Assembly (NCBI GenBank): GCA_001929475.1
Contig: LXFE01000571.1
Coordinates: 1 to 19,824, forward strand
From: Neolecta irregularis DAH-3
Taxonomy: Eukaryota; Ascomycota; Neolectomycetes; Neolectales; Neolectaceae
Reading direction: 5' to 3'
DNA: 19,824 nucleotides
Below, one piece after another: positions 1-9,721 of this stretch; position 1 is the stretch's first letter, and every line of letters starts with the position of its first letter. The notes under the pieces are model-generated. The model was not told the DNA's origin and made no database searches. It saw only the letters and a program-made list of their open reading frames with translations. The position numbers and the translations under genes were made by a program.

Positions 1-332
1 GTTTCACTGCTTCGAATTTGGTCACTATTTATCAAAGGATGTTTTTCGTCACCAACACTATTCAGACTGCTCCAGATCACCGTGAAGAAAGACTGAAAAT
101 CTTTATCAACTATTATTGTAAAATGTTCAACTATCACAATGGAGTTCTGGATTTCATTTTTGGTTTTCCAGCAGGAGAAAGGGCTCAGCAGATAAGTATC
201 CTTGCTGAAAGGACACAATCTTTTCTCGAAAGCTCACTCTCCATTATCATGAGAAATGATTTCGGTATAGTTATGAGCTTCGAGCGTTCACACACTTTGT
301 CTGGAAGTAGTACTCGGGTAGACTTAGGTTAA
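1..332 (+). CDS. possible 3' end of an unrecognised gene (partial)
   Basis: An open frame enters from the left edge (codons in phase with position 3) and closes with TAA at 330-332, giving about 109 residues. The C-terminal part is mixed polar and hydrophobic, with the stretch DHREERLKIFINYYCKMF suggesting a helix, and ends SSTRVDLG. I do not recognise the family. No ATG before the first M at 39 can be judged a start because the frame is open to the edge, so I read it as the last exon of a gene that begins outside the window. It could also be a chance frame. It lies 158 bp from the convergent end of the GTP cyclohydrolase gene. Confidence 0.3.
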   Translation, partial: FTASNLVTIYQRMFFVTNTIQTAPDHREERLKIFINYYCKMFNYHNGVLDFIFGFPAGERAQQISILAERTQSFLESSLSIIMRNDFGIVMSFERSHTLSGSSTRVDLG

Positions 333-490
333 ACAAGGTTGTAGATAGTCTGCTGCCTGAGATACCTTTTTGCAATAAATAAGGAAAAGAAATTAGTTTT
401 TAGCGACTCCGTACATGCCAGTGTCAAAAAATCTAGAATTTCCAACTCCAAAATTGTATAAATTCCCAAATGCTCGGATGAAATGAAGTC

Positions 491-1465
491 CTATGAAGGC
501 AGATTTAGCATGTGTCCCATTTTTTCAATCTGAAAGTTTAGCTGAGCTATTAAAAGTACAAATATATACCTTTGTTTTTAAGTAGTCTCCCAGTTCTTTT
601 CCTTGCACGCCTTTTTCTCCTTTCCACATTTTGGGGATCATAGCTTCCCGTGCTACCACCTTGATCTCTTTGTGCAAGCCCTCCACAGCAGCAATTTTAC
701 TGGGATTATTTGTCAGCAAACGTATTTCCGAGAGATTCAGATCTTTTAGGATCGATGTTGCAATGTCGTAACTCCGAGCATCTGCCGGATGGCGTAACAA
801 CAAATTAGCTTCCACTGTATCATTACCGAGGTCTTGCAGATTGTAAGCTCTATGGATTTAGCGTGAGTTCGATGGAGAACGTGATACTTTAATTTCTCGC
901 CAAGGCCAATTCCTCGACCTTCCTGGCGAAGATATACGATTACTCCACAACCTTCGAGCGCCATCAAACGAGCAGCCTCGTCCAGCTGTTCGCCGCAATC
1001 ACACCGTGCAGACCAAGCTGTTTCTCCAGTATAACATTCGGAATGAATTCTGACTAATGGTGCCTTTCCATTGCCATCTTGTGGTGATGGACTATTTGGA
1101 TCGATTTGTGAGGATATTCTCCCAGGAAATAACCTGCCAATATAGGCTCCTCTAATCATTCGATCCATTTCGGTCTCTCCGGATCGTGGCGCGTCAAGCG
1201 ATCGGGAGCGAATGTTTGCACCAAACACGATAGCCAAGTGCTCCTTTGAGTCCATTGAATTCGTGTATAGGTGCAGAAATATTTCGGTACCAGAAGTAGT
1301 CGGTATTCTTGCGCGTACTACGCAATTTACGATAGGTAGGTTGGAAAATGGAGTACTGGGGCATTGTGGAGATGCTGAAACATGATAGTGAGGAAAGGTC
1401 ATTAGCGAAGGGGCCTTGGTCGATGGCTCTGTATTTACGATAGATGGCCAAAATTCTGAGGTCAT
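491..1465 (-). CDS. RIB1: GTP cyclohydrolase II, three exons, 298 aa
   Basis: First enzyme of riboflavin synthesis: it opens the GTP imidazole ring, releasing formate and diphosphate to give the diaminopyrimidine precursor of FMN and FAD; cytosolic. Exons on the minus strand are 1465-888, 849-570 and 529-491. The two introns (850-887, 38 nt; 530-569, 40 nt) are GT-AG with GCTAAA-type branch sites. Splicing restores the conserved [15 protein letters not shown] and the C-terminal YLKTKIEKMGH. Visible motifs are [17 protein letters not shown] near residue 51, [20 protein letters not shown] (139-158) with the zinc cysteines C144, C155 and C157, and [11 protein letters not shown] (178-188) carrying the catalytic region. 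Later come HPADAR and [10 protein letters not shown]. Length is close to other fungal Rib1 proteins. The start is the first ATG of the frame, preceding the conserved domain by about 48 residues. No sign of damage. Confidence 0.95.
850..887 (-). other. 38-nt intron 1 of RIB1
   Basis: GTATCACG donor, CATAG acceptor. Reading through it adds 12 foreign residues and shifts the frame; removing it restores [11 protein letters not shown], so the boundaries are well supported by the family pattern. Confidence 0.9.
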
Positions 1466-1580
1466 TGATCAAGATTCCTGTGAGGGATCAATAGGTGGAA
1501 ATGAGAGGTGACATTTATGCCTACCGGCGGAGATCCAGTCAGCCGAGGTGATACGACATCTCTTAGACATGAAATATACA

Positions 1581-2478
1581 TTAATATATCGCTATGAGAA
1601 CCCATCTACTATGATTTGTGGTTTTGTGTTTCCTTTTCTGTAGATCGCCTTTCCGACGTTGCCCTTGTGATTTGATGATATTTCGCTCTATTCCCCGAAC
1701 TATCCTCCGAATCGCATTTCCGAAAACCCCGTATAATAAAGCCGTCATTCCAAAATAACCCGCCAAGAATGTTAAAAACAGGAAGACAACATGTATTCGA
1801 CTCACTCTTTCCTGCACATGAATTATACTCGTTCGAGTGAACTTACATTAACTCGTTCTATGTCACCATAATAGTATTAAAGATCTGAACGTGAGCTACT
1901 TTCGTTTTCTTCAACGCACTAAGTTGATACAATGGTCTGCAGTGTTGTTCAACAATTCAATATTATCCAAAGTCGTTCAATGTGATCAACTACATCCGCA
2001 ATATATAGCGCGGTCATGGGAGAAATGTGATGAAGCGGCCACGTTTCGATGATCTCTAATCGCCGGTAACATGAGGGAAATAGGATCAAGACTGCGACGG
2101 AGTAGGGCCAACTCTTCAGAAAGTGTATGCAAATGTCGTGACAATAACATCTGTGGCACAGTCAAGACATCAGTTTCCCGTTGGTAAGCACACAAAATGC
2201 TCCGCGCATGGAATCATACTACCAATTCAGACAAAACGTCTTGGTAAACAGCGATTATGTGAAGGAGAGTATCTACAGTCCCGTCTAAAACAGCCTGAAG
2301 CATCATGGAAGGATCCTCTGAAGCCCCCAAGGTGCTTCCTTTTCCAAGATGAGACAGAGTTGGTTCTTCAACGGCTTTCGCAGAGTGCTGAAAAAAGGTC
2401 ATAGTGGTTCCTGAATTTTGGCATAAGCGAAAATGCTACCAAACTATCTTTTGTGATAGAAATTGAAACCTGTTCGAC
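1581..2478 (-). pseudogene. decayed CorA/Alr-type magnesium transporter
   Basis: Pieces of a fungal CorA-family transporter lie in order on the minus strand, spread over all three frames. Reading down from 2475 are EQVSISITKD, then TFFQHSAKAVEEP (about 2402-2360), SEDPSMMLQAVLDGTVDT, YQDVLSEL (about 2240), LLSRHLHTLSEELALLRRSL (about 2145-2085), ISPMTALYIADVVDHIE (about 2029-1980), NNTADHCINL, IFNTIMV, and VVFLFLTFLAGYFGM (about 1792-1746), the first pore helix. Lesions: a frame change near 2029; one base missing near 1967-1973; TAG at 1860-1858 where the family usually has a polar residue; a missing base at the splice donor near 1846; and loss of the Asn of the GMN selectivity motif, with a collapsed second membrane helix after it. 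A 35-nt GT-AG intron (1885-1919) is still recognisable. I see no convincing N-terminal half above 2500. Sequencing error could explain one lesion, hardly all. Confidence 0.75.
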
Positions 2479-3140
2479 ACACTAACAGCCGAGGAATAAA
2501 AGGCGATACCCATATCCCGATGACCTAAAGATTGATGAGTATCAAGAAATACACTTTGACTAGTTCGATAATGCCATTGAGTCAAAGTTATCCGATCTTG
2601 TAATCCCGGTAGCGGATTCCAAGAATCTTCCTTTTTAAAACTTGTTTTTCCTTTTTTTACAAGTTATAGATTCGCGAAATGGTAATTGGAGGACATCTCC
2701 GTTTTTAACGTTTCGGATGCATACGTATCGACATCAAATCCAGGCTCCTCTCCGAGGTGGTCATTTCAAAAAGTCCATCAAAAGCATAATTCAGCTTTGG
2801 CTCCTGGTACTGAGATAATCAGATAAAGACGTAGAAAGATATCTGATACGATTTTCTCTGAAAAGGCAGCGGCTCTGGAACCGAGCTTCGTTTGAATCTA
2901 TATCATAGAGAACAGGTATCAGGAGGGCTGGTGGAACCTAGAATTGATCAGCACAATATGATAGTTGAGAATGCATTTCCGCTTGTTCTCAATGTTTCAA
3001 GATCCCCCGAATGGTGATAAAATGAATGGGTAGATCTCATATCCGTTAAATGTGATAAATGAAAAGGTGGGTGGGGCACAGGAAATAAAAAACCTGGGGT
3101 TGACTGGCCTTTGGTTTCAGCCCGACCTCAAATTCGACAC
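2479..3140. other. 662-bp region without a recognised gene
   Basis: It lies between the transporter remnant and the divergent 3141 gene. No open frame of weight was found on either strand. The stretch may hold the lost N-terminal half of the transporter, too degraded to read. A T-rich block at 2630-2666 contains the small inverted repeat ACTTGT / ACAAGT. The last part is the presumed promoter of the 3141 gene, but no clear TATA box is visible. Confidence 0.5.
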
Positions 3141-4532
3141 ATGAATTGGACTGGTGGCAAACGTTCATCCTACTCTAAAGTAGCATTGAATATAAAGGCG
3201 AAACAACGGGACTTTTTTTCTCAAAACCGTCTCAAGAAACGGCCCCGTAGTTCAAGTGGTACCTCGGGATTTGTGAGTGTCAAGAAAAGACCAGGAATAC
3301 AATTCGACATTACTAGGACAATAAAACAACCGCTCCCTCAGTTAGATGATAACGAAGAAGACGAATTATCTTACCACAAAGAGAGCAAGAAATCTATGGA
3401 ATTCGAGATAGAACCAGACCAACCCATTCTACCTGCAACCAAGAAACAAAGACTTCTATTACTAGACGACTGGTCAGGTTTGAATGAACCAACAACGGTA
3501 TATTTAGAGGCCATCGCTTTCTGAGAATAGCTCTTGCAACCAAAGATCAAAACAAAACGTGTACAAAGAAGCTTTCTGATTGACAGATATCTTAATCAAC
3601 ATCTGAAAAAGAGTTCCTTGCAAGCCTTCGTGCCTGCTTCTACAGATGAGGTCGCGCCTGCAGGGGCTCATTTATCTTCTCAAAGTGGGGAGCAACGGCC
3701 AACCTGTTATGCTTATATTCTAGAGAATGGGCCTTGTCAGCAAACACGGGCCGCTTCGTTGCATAGTGTTGTTTATGATGCACATTTAAGAACTACTCCT
3801 TCCGACCCAATTTGTCAAAACTACCAAGTAGAAAAGCCATACATTCCTACATCACCCCTGAATCCATATTTGAAAGGGCTACAGTCAAAGTCTCCGCTCA
3901 TCGTTCCAAAGGAACAAACGTACATTCATTCGAGCTCACCTGCGTCCACGGCTTGGAGGGCATTCGAACCAGATACATTTGTAAAAATACCTGAGAACTC
4001 ACTGATAAGGAATCAAGAAGACAGTGAATGGTTAAATTTTGTGAGTGTTGTATCAGGAAGCCATACTGAAAAGATGGAGAGAACGAGAGTTGAAGGAAGA
4101 AACAACCCAGGTATTGAATTGGGTGAAGACGCACAACCGTTTGCTCCAGGAGACGAGATGAGCGATGAACCGCATACCTCTATAGATAAAAGACCCTGCT
4201 TTCTGCAGTTCAAGGAGGCGATGGTACTACCGGTCTGTTCAAGTTCAACGGAAATATGCGATCGCGAAAACAGTGGATTGGGAAGTGACATGGACAAAAG
4301 CTCTGGGCTAGCCATTTCACTTAATGAGTCCTTGACCTCGCCGTATTTAGCTAGAGAAGCAAAGAACTCTGAGGCATCCTGTGGTTGTTCTGATTTATCA
4401 AGTATGTCTACACCGCCACGTGGTGGCATGGGGGCACAGCGAATAATGTTTACGCGGCCAATGAGGGGAGACAAGGGGTGGTCCAGAAAGATGTGTGAAC
4501 ATTCGGATCCAATTAGAGATTGGAACGACTGA
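3141..4532 (+). CDS. unknown protein starting MNWTGGKR, two exons, 452 aa
   Basis: Function not recognised. Exons are 3141-3497 and 3531-4532; the 33-nt intron 3498-3530 (GTATAT donor, AATAG acceptor) removes an in-frame TGA at 3522 and joins two frames that are already in phase. The start at 3141 is chosen because the protein then begins MNWTGGKRSSYSKVALNIKA, similar to the Asn-Trp-Thr-Gly-Gly plus basic N-terminus I recall from several uncharacterised fungal proteins. Next comes a Lys/Arg-rich, Ser-rich stretch (about 25-50), which could be a nuclear localisation signal, then an acidic patch (DDNEEDE, about 76). The second exon is Ser/Pro/Glu-rich and low in hydrophobic blocks, so probably largely disordered. 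No signal peptide or membrane segment. The stop is 114 bp from the convergent stop of Mic10. Confidence 0.62.
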
Positions 4533-4570
4533 TTGAAGGGTCTATTTAGAGGGGAGAACAGGCGTGGCTC

Positions 4571-4582
4571 TATATATATAAA
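4571..4582. terminator. TA-rich tract between convergent stop codons
   Basis: TATATATATAAA lies between the stop of the 3141 gene (4532) and the stop of Mic10 (4647). Alternating TA resembles fungal 3'-end efficiency elements and could serve either transcript. Position and composition are the only evidence. Confidence 0.3.
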
Positions 4583-4646
4583 CGCTTGTCCGACAAATAC
4601 AACGGGTGCAAATTCAGGTTTAGTAGATTCGGTGGTAGTTGGAGAC

Positions 4647-5028
4647 CTAGGGCGAAGGAGCGGAGGCTGAGTTTGGAGTGTTGGGACGTATTATGCGGGT
4701 GCCTGGGAGGAGGAGAGGATTGAAGTGTCTGTCGCAATCTGCATAGCTCTGGCCCAAGCCAAAGCCCAAACCAATCCAAGCGGGCCAAGTGCGGCCTGGG
4801 CGGGTCAACGGGGGGGAGCGACTGGATGGGGAGAGGCACGTTTGAAGAGGACGACGGAGGCGACGATTCCGACAGCGAGACCGAGGCCCGACTTGACGAT
4901 GCCGTTTGAGAGACAGAGATCCCACTGGAGTGAGGATTGAATAGGGCAGGGGAGGGTCGCACCTTTTCGCCGAGGAGATCCTCCGAGTGTCGTTGGGGAA
5001 CGGGAGCCGGAGCGGGGGGCGGAGTCAT
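4647..5028 (-). CDS. MIC10: MICOS complex subunit Mic10, three exons, 99 aa
   Basis: Small mitochondrial inner-membrane protein whose oligomers bend the membrane at crista junctions. Exons are 5028-4963, 4924-4840 and 4795-4647; introns are 4925-4962 (38 nt) and 4796-4839 (44 nt). Spliced, the protein starts MTPPPAPAPVPQRHSEDLLG and continues WDLCLSNGIVKSGLGLAVG. Two membrane hairpin segments are visible: about 33-49 with GLGLAVG, and about 55-69 with GLGFGLG, the glycine-rich motifs needed for oligomerisation. They are separated by the positive KRRTW loop (50-54) and followed by YADCDRHFNP (68-77). Length matches fungal Mic10. Each exon sits in a different frame, so simple ORF calling misses the gene. 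It is GC-rich compared with most of the window. It faces PLC across a 391-bp divergent promoter. Confidence 0.93.
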
Positions 5029-5419
5029 CTTGCGGGCAGGAGTTGTGCAGTGCTGTACACATTTAGATAGCAGTCTGTCGTCGTGGTCTGTCTATAACCC
5101 TGTTCCTTCTGTCGTTCTGCCTGTTCTTCTGCTACTGCCTGTTCTTCTGCTTCTGACTGTTCTTCTACTTCTGCTTGTTCTTCTGCTTCTGCTTGTTCTT
5201 CTGCTTCTGCTTGCTCTTCTGCTTCTGCTTGTTCTTCTGCTTCTGCTTGCTCTTCTGCTTCTGCCTGTTCTTCTACTTATGCCTGCTCCTGTCTTTACTT
5301 CGACTGCCTATACCGCTACCTTACGCTGCCTTGCGCTACTTTACATTGTCTTACACTGCCTTACACTGCCTATACCGCTGCCTACGCTACCTATCCCAGC
5401 TGCTCACCAGCCGACCGCC
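5029..5419. promoter_or_regulatory. Mic10/PLC divergent promoter and PLC leader
   Basis: The region between the start codons of Mic10 (minus) and PLC (plus). It is pyrimidine-rich on the plus strand and filled by the 18-bp tandem repeats, followed at 5308-5398 by a looser array of CTTACACTGC/CTATACCGCTGCC-like units. No TATA box is evident. The plus-strand frame of PLC is open through the whole stretch. Confidence 0.55.
5122..5283 (+). repeat. nine tandem 18-bp units, TGTTCTTCTGCTTCTGCT
   Basis: Nine consecutive 18-bp copies run without indels (5122, 5140, 5158, 5176, 5194, 5212, 5230, 5248, 5266), each with zero to five substitutions from the consensus. A degenerate 21-bp unit precedes them. 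The unit is a multiple of three and lies in the same frame as PLC, where it would read as Leu with scattered Val or Ala. No ATG of that frame precedes it, so I treat it as promoter or 5' leader. Confidence 0.9.
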
Positions 5420-8125
5420 ATGTCTGGGCAACCCGCTCCTCTGCGTCAGCTCGCTCCAATCCTCAACGACCGTCCACAGCCCTCCCTTGTCGTTGCTACT
5501 CCTTCCTGCCCCGCTGCATCCCCTCCCAGCTCCCCTGTCCTGCGCCGTGCCCTTGCCCTCTCTCCCGTTCTCCTTCCCGCCTCAGTTCGTCCACGCCGAG
5601 ACAGCGGTACCTCTTTCCAGCTCGCCCCGCCCCTCATACGCCGCCTCTCCGGCCGCTCTACCCAAACCCCAAAACTAGACGCGGGCGGCCCCGTAGTCTC
5701 TCGCCGCATCTCCACCGCAGACCTCCCTGCAAATCTCACGGAATTGCCTATTGTCCCAGATGCAATCCGCCAAGGCACACCCATGCTCCGCTTCACCAGC
5801 AGGAAGCGCCAGCAGATCATCATCGGCATCGACCCCCAGACCGCCTGGATCTTCTGGGACCAAAAACCCCGCTGTATGCTCAACCTCTCATCCTTCCTCT
5901 AACTGCAGTCTGCGTAGACAACATACAGGCCATTCGAATTGCTGCAGATGCCCTGGTTGCAAAAAACTTGCACGACTTGTACAAAGTCGAAGCTGCTGCC
6001 GCAGAACGTTGGTTGGTCATTGTATACCGTACAGAGTCCAATCTCAAAACTCTCCAACTTTTGGCTCCTACCCCCGAAATGGCCATAGCCTTTCACAATA
6101 CTCTCGACAAGTTACATAACTACCGTGTGGAGATGATGGGTGGCTTGGGCCAGACGCCCACTACCTTTGTCCTAAAACACCATTGGAGCACAATCGAGAC
6201 TATGGACTTTGACCAAATCCGCAAGCTGTGCAAGAAACTGCATGTCAACTGCTCAAAAAGCTATCTGAGAGACAAATTCGATGTATATGCTCTTCTATTT
6301 GTCTGCTCACCAATTATAGCAAGCAGATGTCGAGAAGAATGGCTGGCTTGGCTTTTCACAGTTTCAAGAATTTGTCCGCTTGATGAAAAAGCGAGACGAA
6401 ATCGACGAGCTCTTTTCTATTTACAGTACAAATGGAGTGTTGACCTTTGACAGCTTCAAAGAATTCCTCGCGCGAGAACAAAAAGTCTTTCGCCACGCCT
6501 TCAGGGCTAATTAGCAGTGCGAACGCTCCAACAGTGAAGTACTACGCATCTTCAGCAAGTATCAAGTAAAATCGCCCGAAGGATTGACCGCAGAAACCTT
6601 CCTATCATATCTGCTTTCCAACGACAATCCTGTCATCACGAACGAGTACCGCGAAGAAGACATGCACCGTCCTCTAAACGAGTATTTCATCTCATCCTCG
6701 CACAACACATATCTTTTGGGCCGTCAATTTGCTAGCGAAAGTTCTTTAGAAGCATATATCCGCGTTCTTCAACGAGGATGTCGATGTGTCGAAAGTATAC
6801 AACCTCTCCAATCTATTCTCATAGTCTAGTCGATGTCTGGGATGGCGATAATGGCCCAGAGGTTTACCACGGAAGAGCATTGTACGATCTCTTGTTATCT
6901 ACAACTGATCTCTTAGTACTTCCAAGCTACTTTTCGCAGACGTCATTACGACAATTGGAAAATATGCCTTCGTCGTAACTCCGTTCCCATTGATACTTTC
7001 TCTGGAAGTCCATTGCTCCCTCGAGCAGCAACTTTCCATGGTCAATCTTTTGCGGATGATTCTCCGAGATTCACTTGTAATCGGCCCGTCAGATCCAGGC
7101 CTAGCCTTTCTCCCCTCCCCCTCGGACCTTAAATACAAAATTCTCGTTAAAGTGAAAGCTTCGACGCCAGTCAAAGCAGAGTCCGAACCCGAGACTCTGT
7201 CGTCCACTACCTCAACCACAGAGTCTGAGTTTGACTGTGAGATAATGATCAGCGAACAAAACTCTGCAAAACAGAAAAAGGGAAAGATTAAAACCAAGAT
7301 TGCCGATGCTCTTGGAGAACTGGGTGTTTACACACAAGCCTGTCATTACAGAAATTTTGGTCTACCAGGTACGTTTGCATTCAGGACTTACCAAGACAAA
7401 TAGAATCAAAAACCGTCAATCACGTCTTTTCCTTCTCTGAGAAATCGGCTTTGAACGCGAGCAAGGACACCGATGGACAGCTCGCAAAACACAATATGAA
7501 GCATTTGATGAGAGTCTATCCCGGATTTTTACGTCTTACCTCACGCAACTTTGAACCACATACGTTCTGGAATCTCGGTGTTCAAATGGTAGCCTTGAAT
7601 TGGCAGACTTATGACCTTGGATTGCAAATGAATGAAGCCATGTTTGCGATCAACGGTCGACACGGATACGTTTTGAAATCAGAAATCCTCCGACCAATAA
7701 CACCTAAACAGCAGGGCAAGGAAGAACTCGGGGATAACTCAAAGAAGGCAAGGTTTGTGGTACAAGTTTTGTCTGCTCAACAGCTTCCTCGCCCAAAAGG
7801 CCTCAAAACGGTGGATCCTTATGTCGTTGTCAGCCTAATTACCACTACCGAAACATTTAAAAGACGCACAGAATCTGTTGAGAATAATGGGTTCAGTCCA
7901 GTTTGGCGAGAGACGCTTTTCTTTTACTATAACTATGCAATCGCCGACCTTGTGTTTGTCCGAATTGAAATTTTCAGCAATGAGACGCTTCAGAATGATG
8001 TTCTCATCGCCAGCTACTGCGCCAAAGTAAATGCTTTGAAGCATGGCTATCGTCATATTCCTTTATACGACATGCAAGGAGAACAATACCTGTTTTCTAC
8101 ATTATTTTTGAGATTTGGGAAGTAG
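5420..8125 (+). CDS. PLC1: phosphoinositide-specific phospholipase C, seven exons, 832 aa
   Basis: Cleaves PIP2 to diacylglycerol and inositol trisphosphate at the cytosolic face of membranes. Exons: 5420-5873, 5909-6282, 6320-6484, 6515-6794, 6830-6881, 6917-7368, 7404-8125; introns are 30-37 nt. Domains in order: Ser/Pro-rich N-terminus (1-105), PH domain (about 110-230), EF-hand-like region with [17 protein letters not shown] (about 280-297), X box (about 382-520), Lys-rich linker with [11 protein letters not shown] box (about 576-690) and C2 domain (708-832). Catalytic marks are SSSHNTYL with H394, [17 protein letters not shown] with E424, D426 and H438, and SLEVHC. The start is the ATG in GCCATGT at 5420; an in-frame ATG at 5279 would add 47 hydrophobic residues and is less likely for a cytosolic enzyme. 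The first exon is strikingly GC-rich, later exons are not. Confidence 0.95.
6485..6514 (+). other. 30-nt intron 3 of PLC
   Basis: GTCTTT donor and GCTAATTAG end, with the branch-like CTAAT directly beside the acceptor. Its length is a multiple of three, but it contains an in-frame TAG (6512-6514), so it must be removed. Spliced, REQK joins [16 protein letters not shown] in the expected linker between the EF-hand region and the X box. It is the shortest intron in the window. Confidence 0.8.
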
Positions 8126-8306
8126 GAATTTTCTTTTCCTATCACGGAGTTTAGATAGGACTTGGTGCAAAGGGAATTTTTGTGTTTTTACCAAGAATGT
8201 GTTTCAATTTGCATTTGTATAAAAGGTAGAATTTACCGATCCATGAGGATAAAGACATGTAATGAAGTAGACAGATTAAAATCCCGGTCCAACTTGAAAA
8301 AAATGA

Positions 8307-9721
8307 CTAGATTTCAATTTTCCACCAAGGATGATTTACGACGTCTGTGATGCTGCCTCGACGAACAGGATCTTTTTCCAACATGATCCCGATCAAATCT
8401 TGACACTCGGGGCTGACCTTCTTCTTCAATTTCCACTCGTTGTTGATAGCAGCAAATGGCTCAGAAAATGGAATTTCTCCACATAAACAGGTATACAGCA
8501 AGACACCCAAACTCCAAACCTCTGTTTGATCAGCTAGATACGGTAGACCCTGCAAGATCTCTGGAGAGGTGAAATTGAGAGTACCATAGAAACCGGTGAG
8601 GTAGGTTGGTTTACGACCAGTTTTGCCCATGACTGGTGCCTTTATACTGACTGCTGAACCGAAATCGATCAATTTTACGGTAAAATTCTCGTCGATCAAA
8701 ATATTTTCGTCCTTGATATCCCGATGTACGATATCGAGAGCATTGAGATAGGCCACCGCACCCACAATCTGTCGAAAAATATATTTCGTCTGTCGTTCAC
8801 CGAACGATTTATGCGTTTCAATACACTCGAAAAGATCGTGGCTCGCTCGACGAATCATTCCTGGACGAGGCGTCGGAACACATAATGAAGTGGCTGGTCT
8901 CTGAGATGGAATATTGCCACAGTTGAAATTTTGACGAAGTGGCGATTTCTTGAACGCCTTCCTGATCAAGCCTGGTAATTTCTTGGCATTGGAATTTTTA
9001 ACCCATGGCGATCCGTGGATTTCCATGACAAGGTAGAAGAATTGACGGTCTTGATAGAAATCGAGCATTCGGATGATATTTGGGTGAGAAACGTTGCCTA
9101 GAACATGGGCTTCTACTGGCACTATACCATGGATTGGATCGCGAGCCCAGCCGTGCTTTGGTACCTTGTGCCGAAGAATAAACTTGACGGCAACTTCGAT
9201 CTGATCGGATAACCTAATGGCAGAGACTACGAATCCAAAGCCGCCTGTTCCGAGTTCATCACGTAATGAGTAACGAGCCGCGAATTCCGGATGTAATTGC
9301 TTCAACTATGAGAAATGGTACGGAGGCACTTTAGTCTTACGTGATCTCGGAGATGTCTAAGGGACGTGGTCTCAGCGGTCTCGTTATCTGTGAATGGAGT
9401 ACATGGTGGAGTAACGGGGAAATATGATAAGGTGGGCGGAGGAAGTGCTTTACACGCCCCTAGATCGAGTCTAGGAGGTTGGGCACGGACAGCCTCACAA
9501 GGAGAAGCCAATGGAGAAGAATTGACTGAAGAAACGCTCTCAAACGATGACGTCGATGACTGCAGTCCGGGATTGGGACTCATTGGCGACGGTGTAGCAG
9601 AAATATTCAGGTGGGTCGTGTTGATGCTCAAAGGTGTGCGGGGAACAGTGATCTTCTTGAATCTTGACTGGTGACTAGGAGTAGCAATAAATGGCGACGG
9701 CAATGAATCGAGATGGCTCAT
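8307..9721 (-). CDS. Ser/Thr protein kinase, PAS-kinase-like catalytic domain, two exons, 459 aa
   Basis: Exons are 9721-9341 and 9305-8307, split by a 35-nt GTAAGA...CATAG intron. Residues 1-125 are Ser/Pro/Thr-rich, with several TP and SP sites and no recognisable domain. The kinase domain starts near 139: glycine loop ELGTGGFGFV (144-153), VAVK with K168, VHRDIKDEN with catalytic D323, LIDFGSAV with D341, and GTLNFTSPEI in place of APE. An insert of about 55 residues follows LVMEIHGSPW (about 225-280), between hinge and DLFECIE. The pattern HRDIKDENILI with DLFECIE is that of PAS kinases and the related basidiomycete kinases, but no PAS domain is present. An in-frame ATG at 9844 would add 41 hydrophobic residues; the start at 9721 has A at -3. 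Substrate unknown. The stop faces PLC with a 181-bp gap. Confidence 0.92.

Noticed and set aside
1581-1817. A separate 78-residue membrane protein
   Set aside because: Its FLFLTFLAGYFGM segment is the first pore helix of the decayed CorA gene, continuous with fragments upstream.
4013-4474. 153-codon frame antisense to the MNWTGG gene
   Set aside because: Overlaps a better-supported plus-strand exon and shows no motif.
4570-5028. 152-codon minus-strand frame through Mic10
   Set aside because: It only shares exon 1 with Mic10; beyond the first intron the residues are Pro/Ser noise, while the spliced frame gives an exact Mic10.
4937-5419. Leu-rich coding extension of PLC through the 18-bp repeats
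   Set aside because: No ATG of this frame precedes the repeats; the first is at 5279, after them. PLC is cytosolic and needs no such segment.
5446-5883. 145-codon frame antisense to PLC exon 1
   Set aside because: Shadow of a GC-rich coding exon; Arg/Gly-rich, with no family motif.
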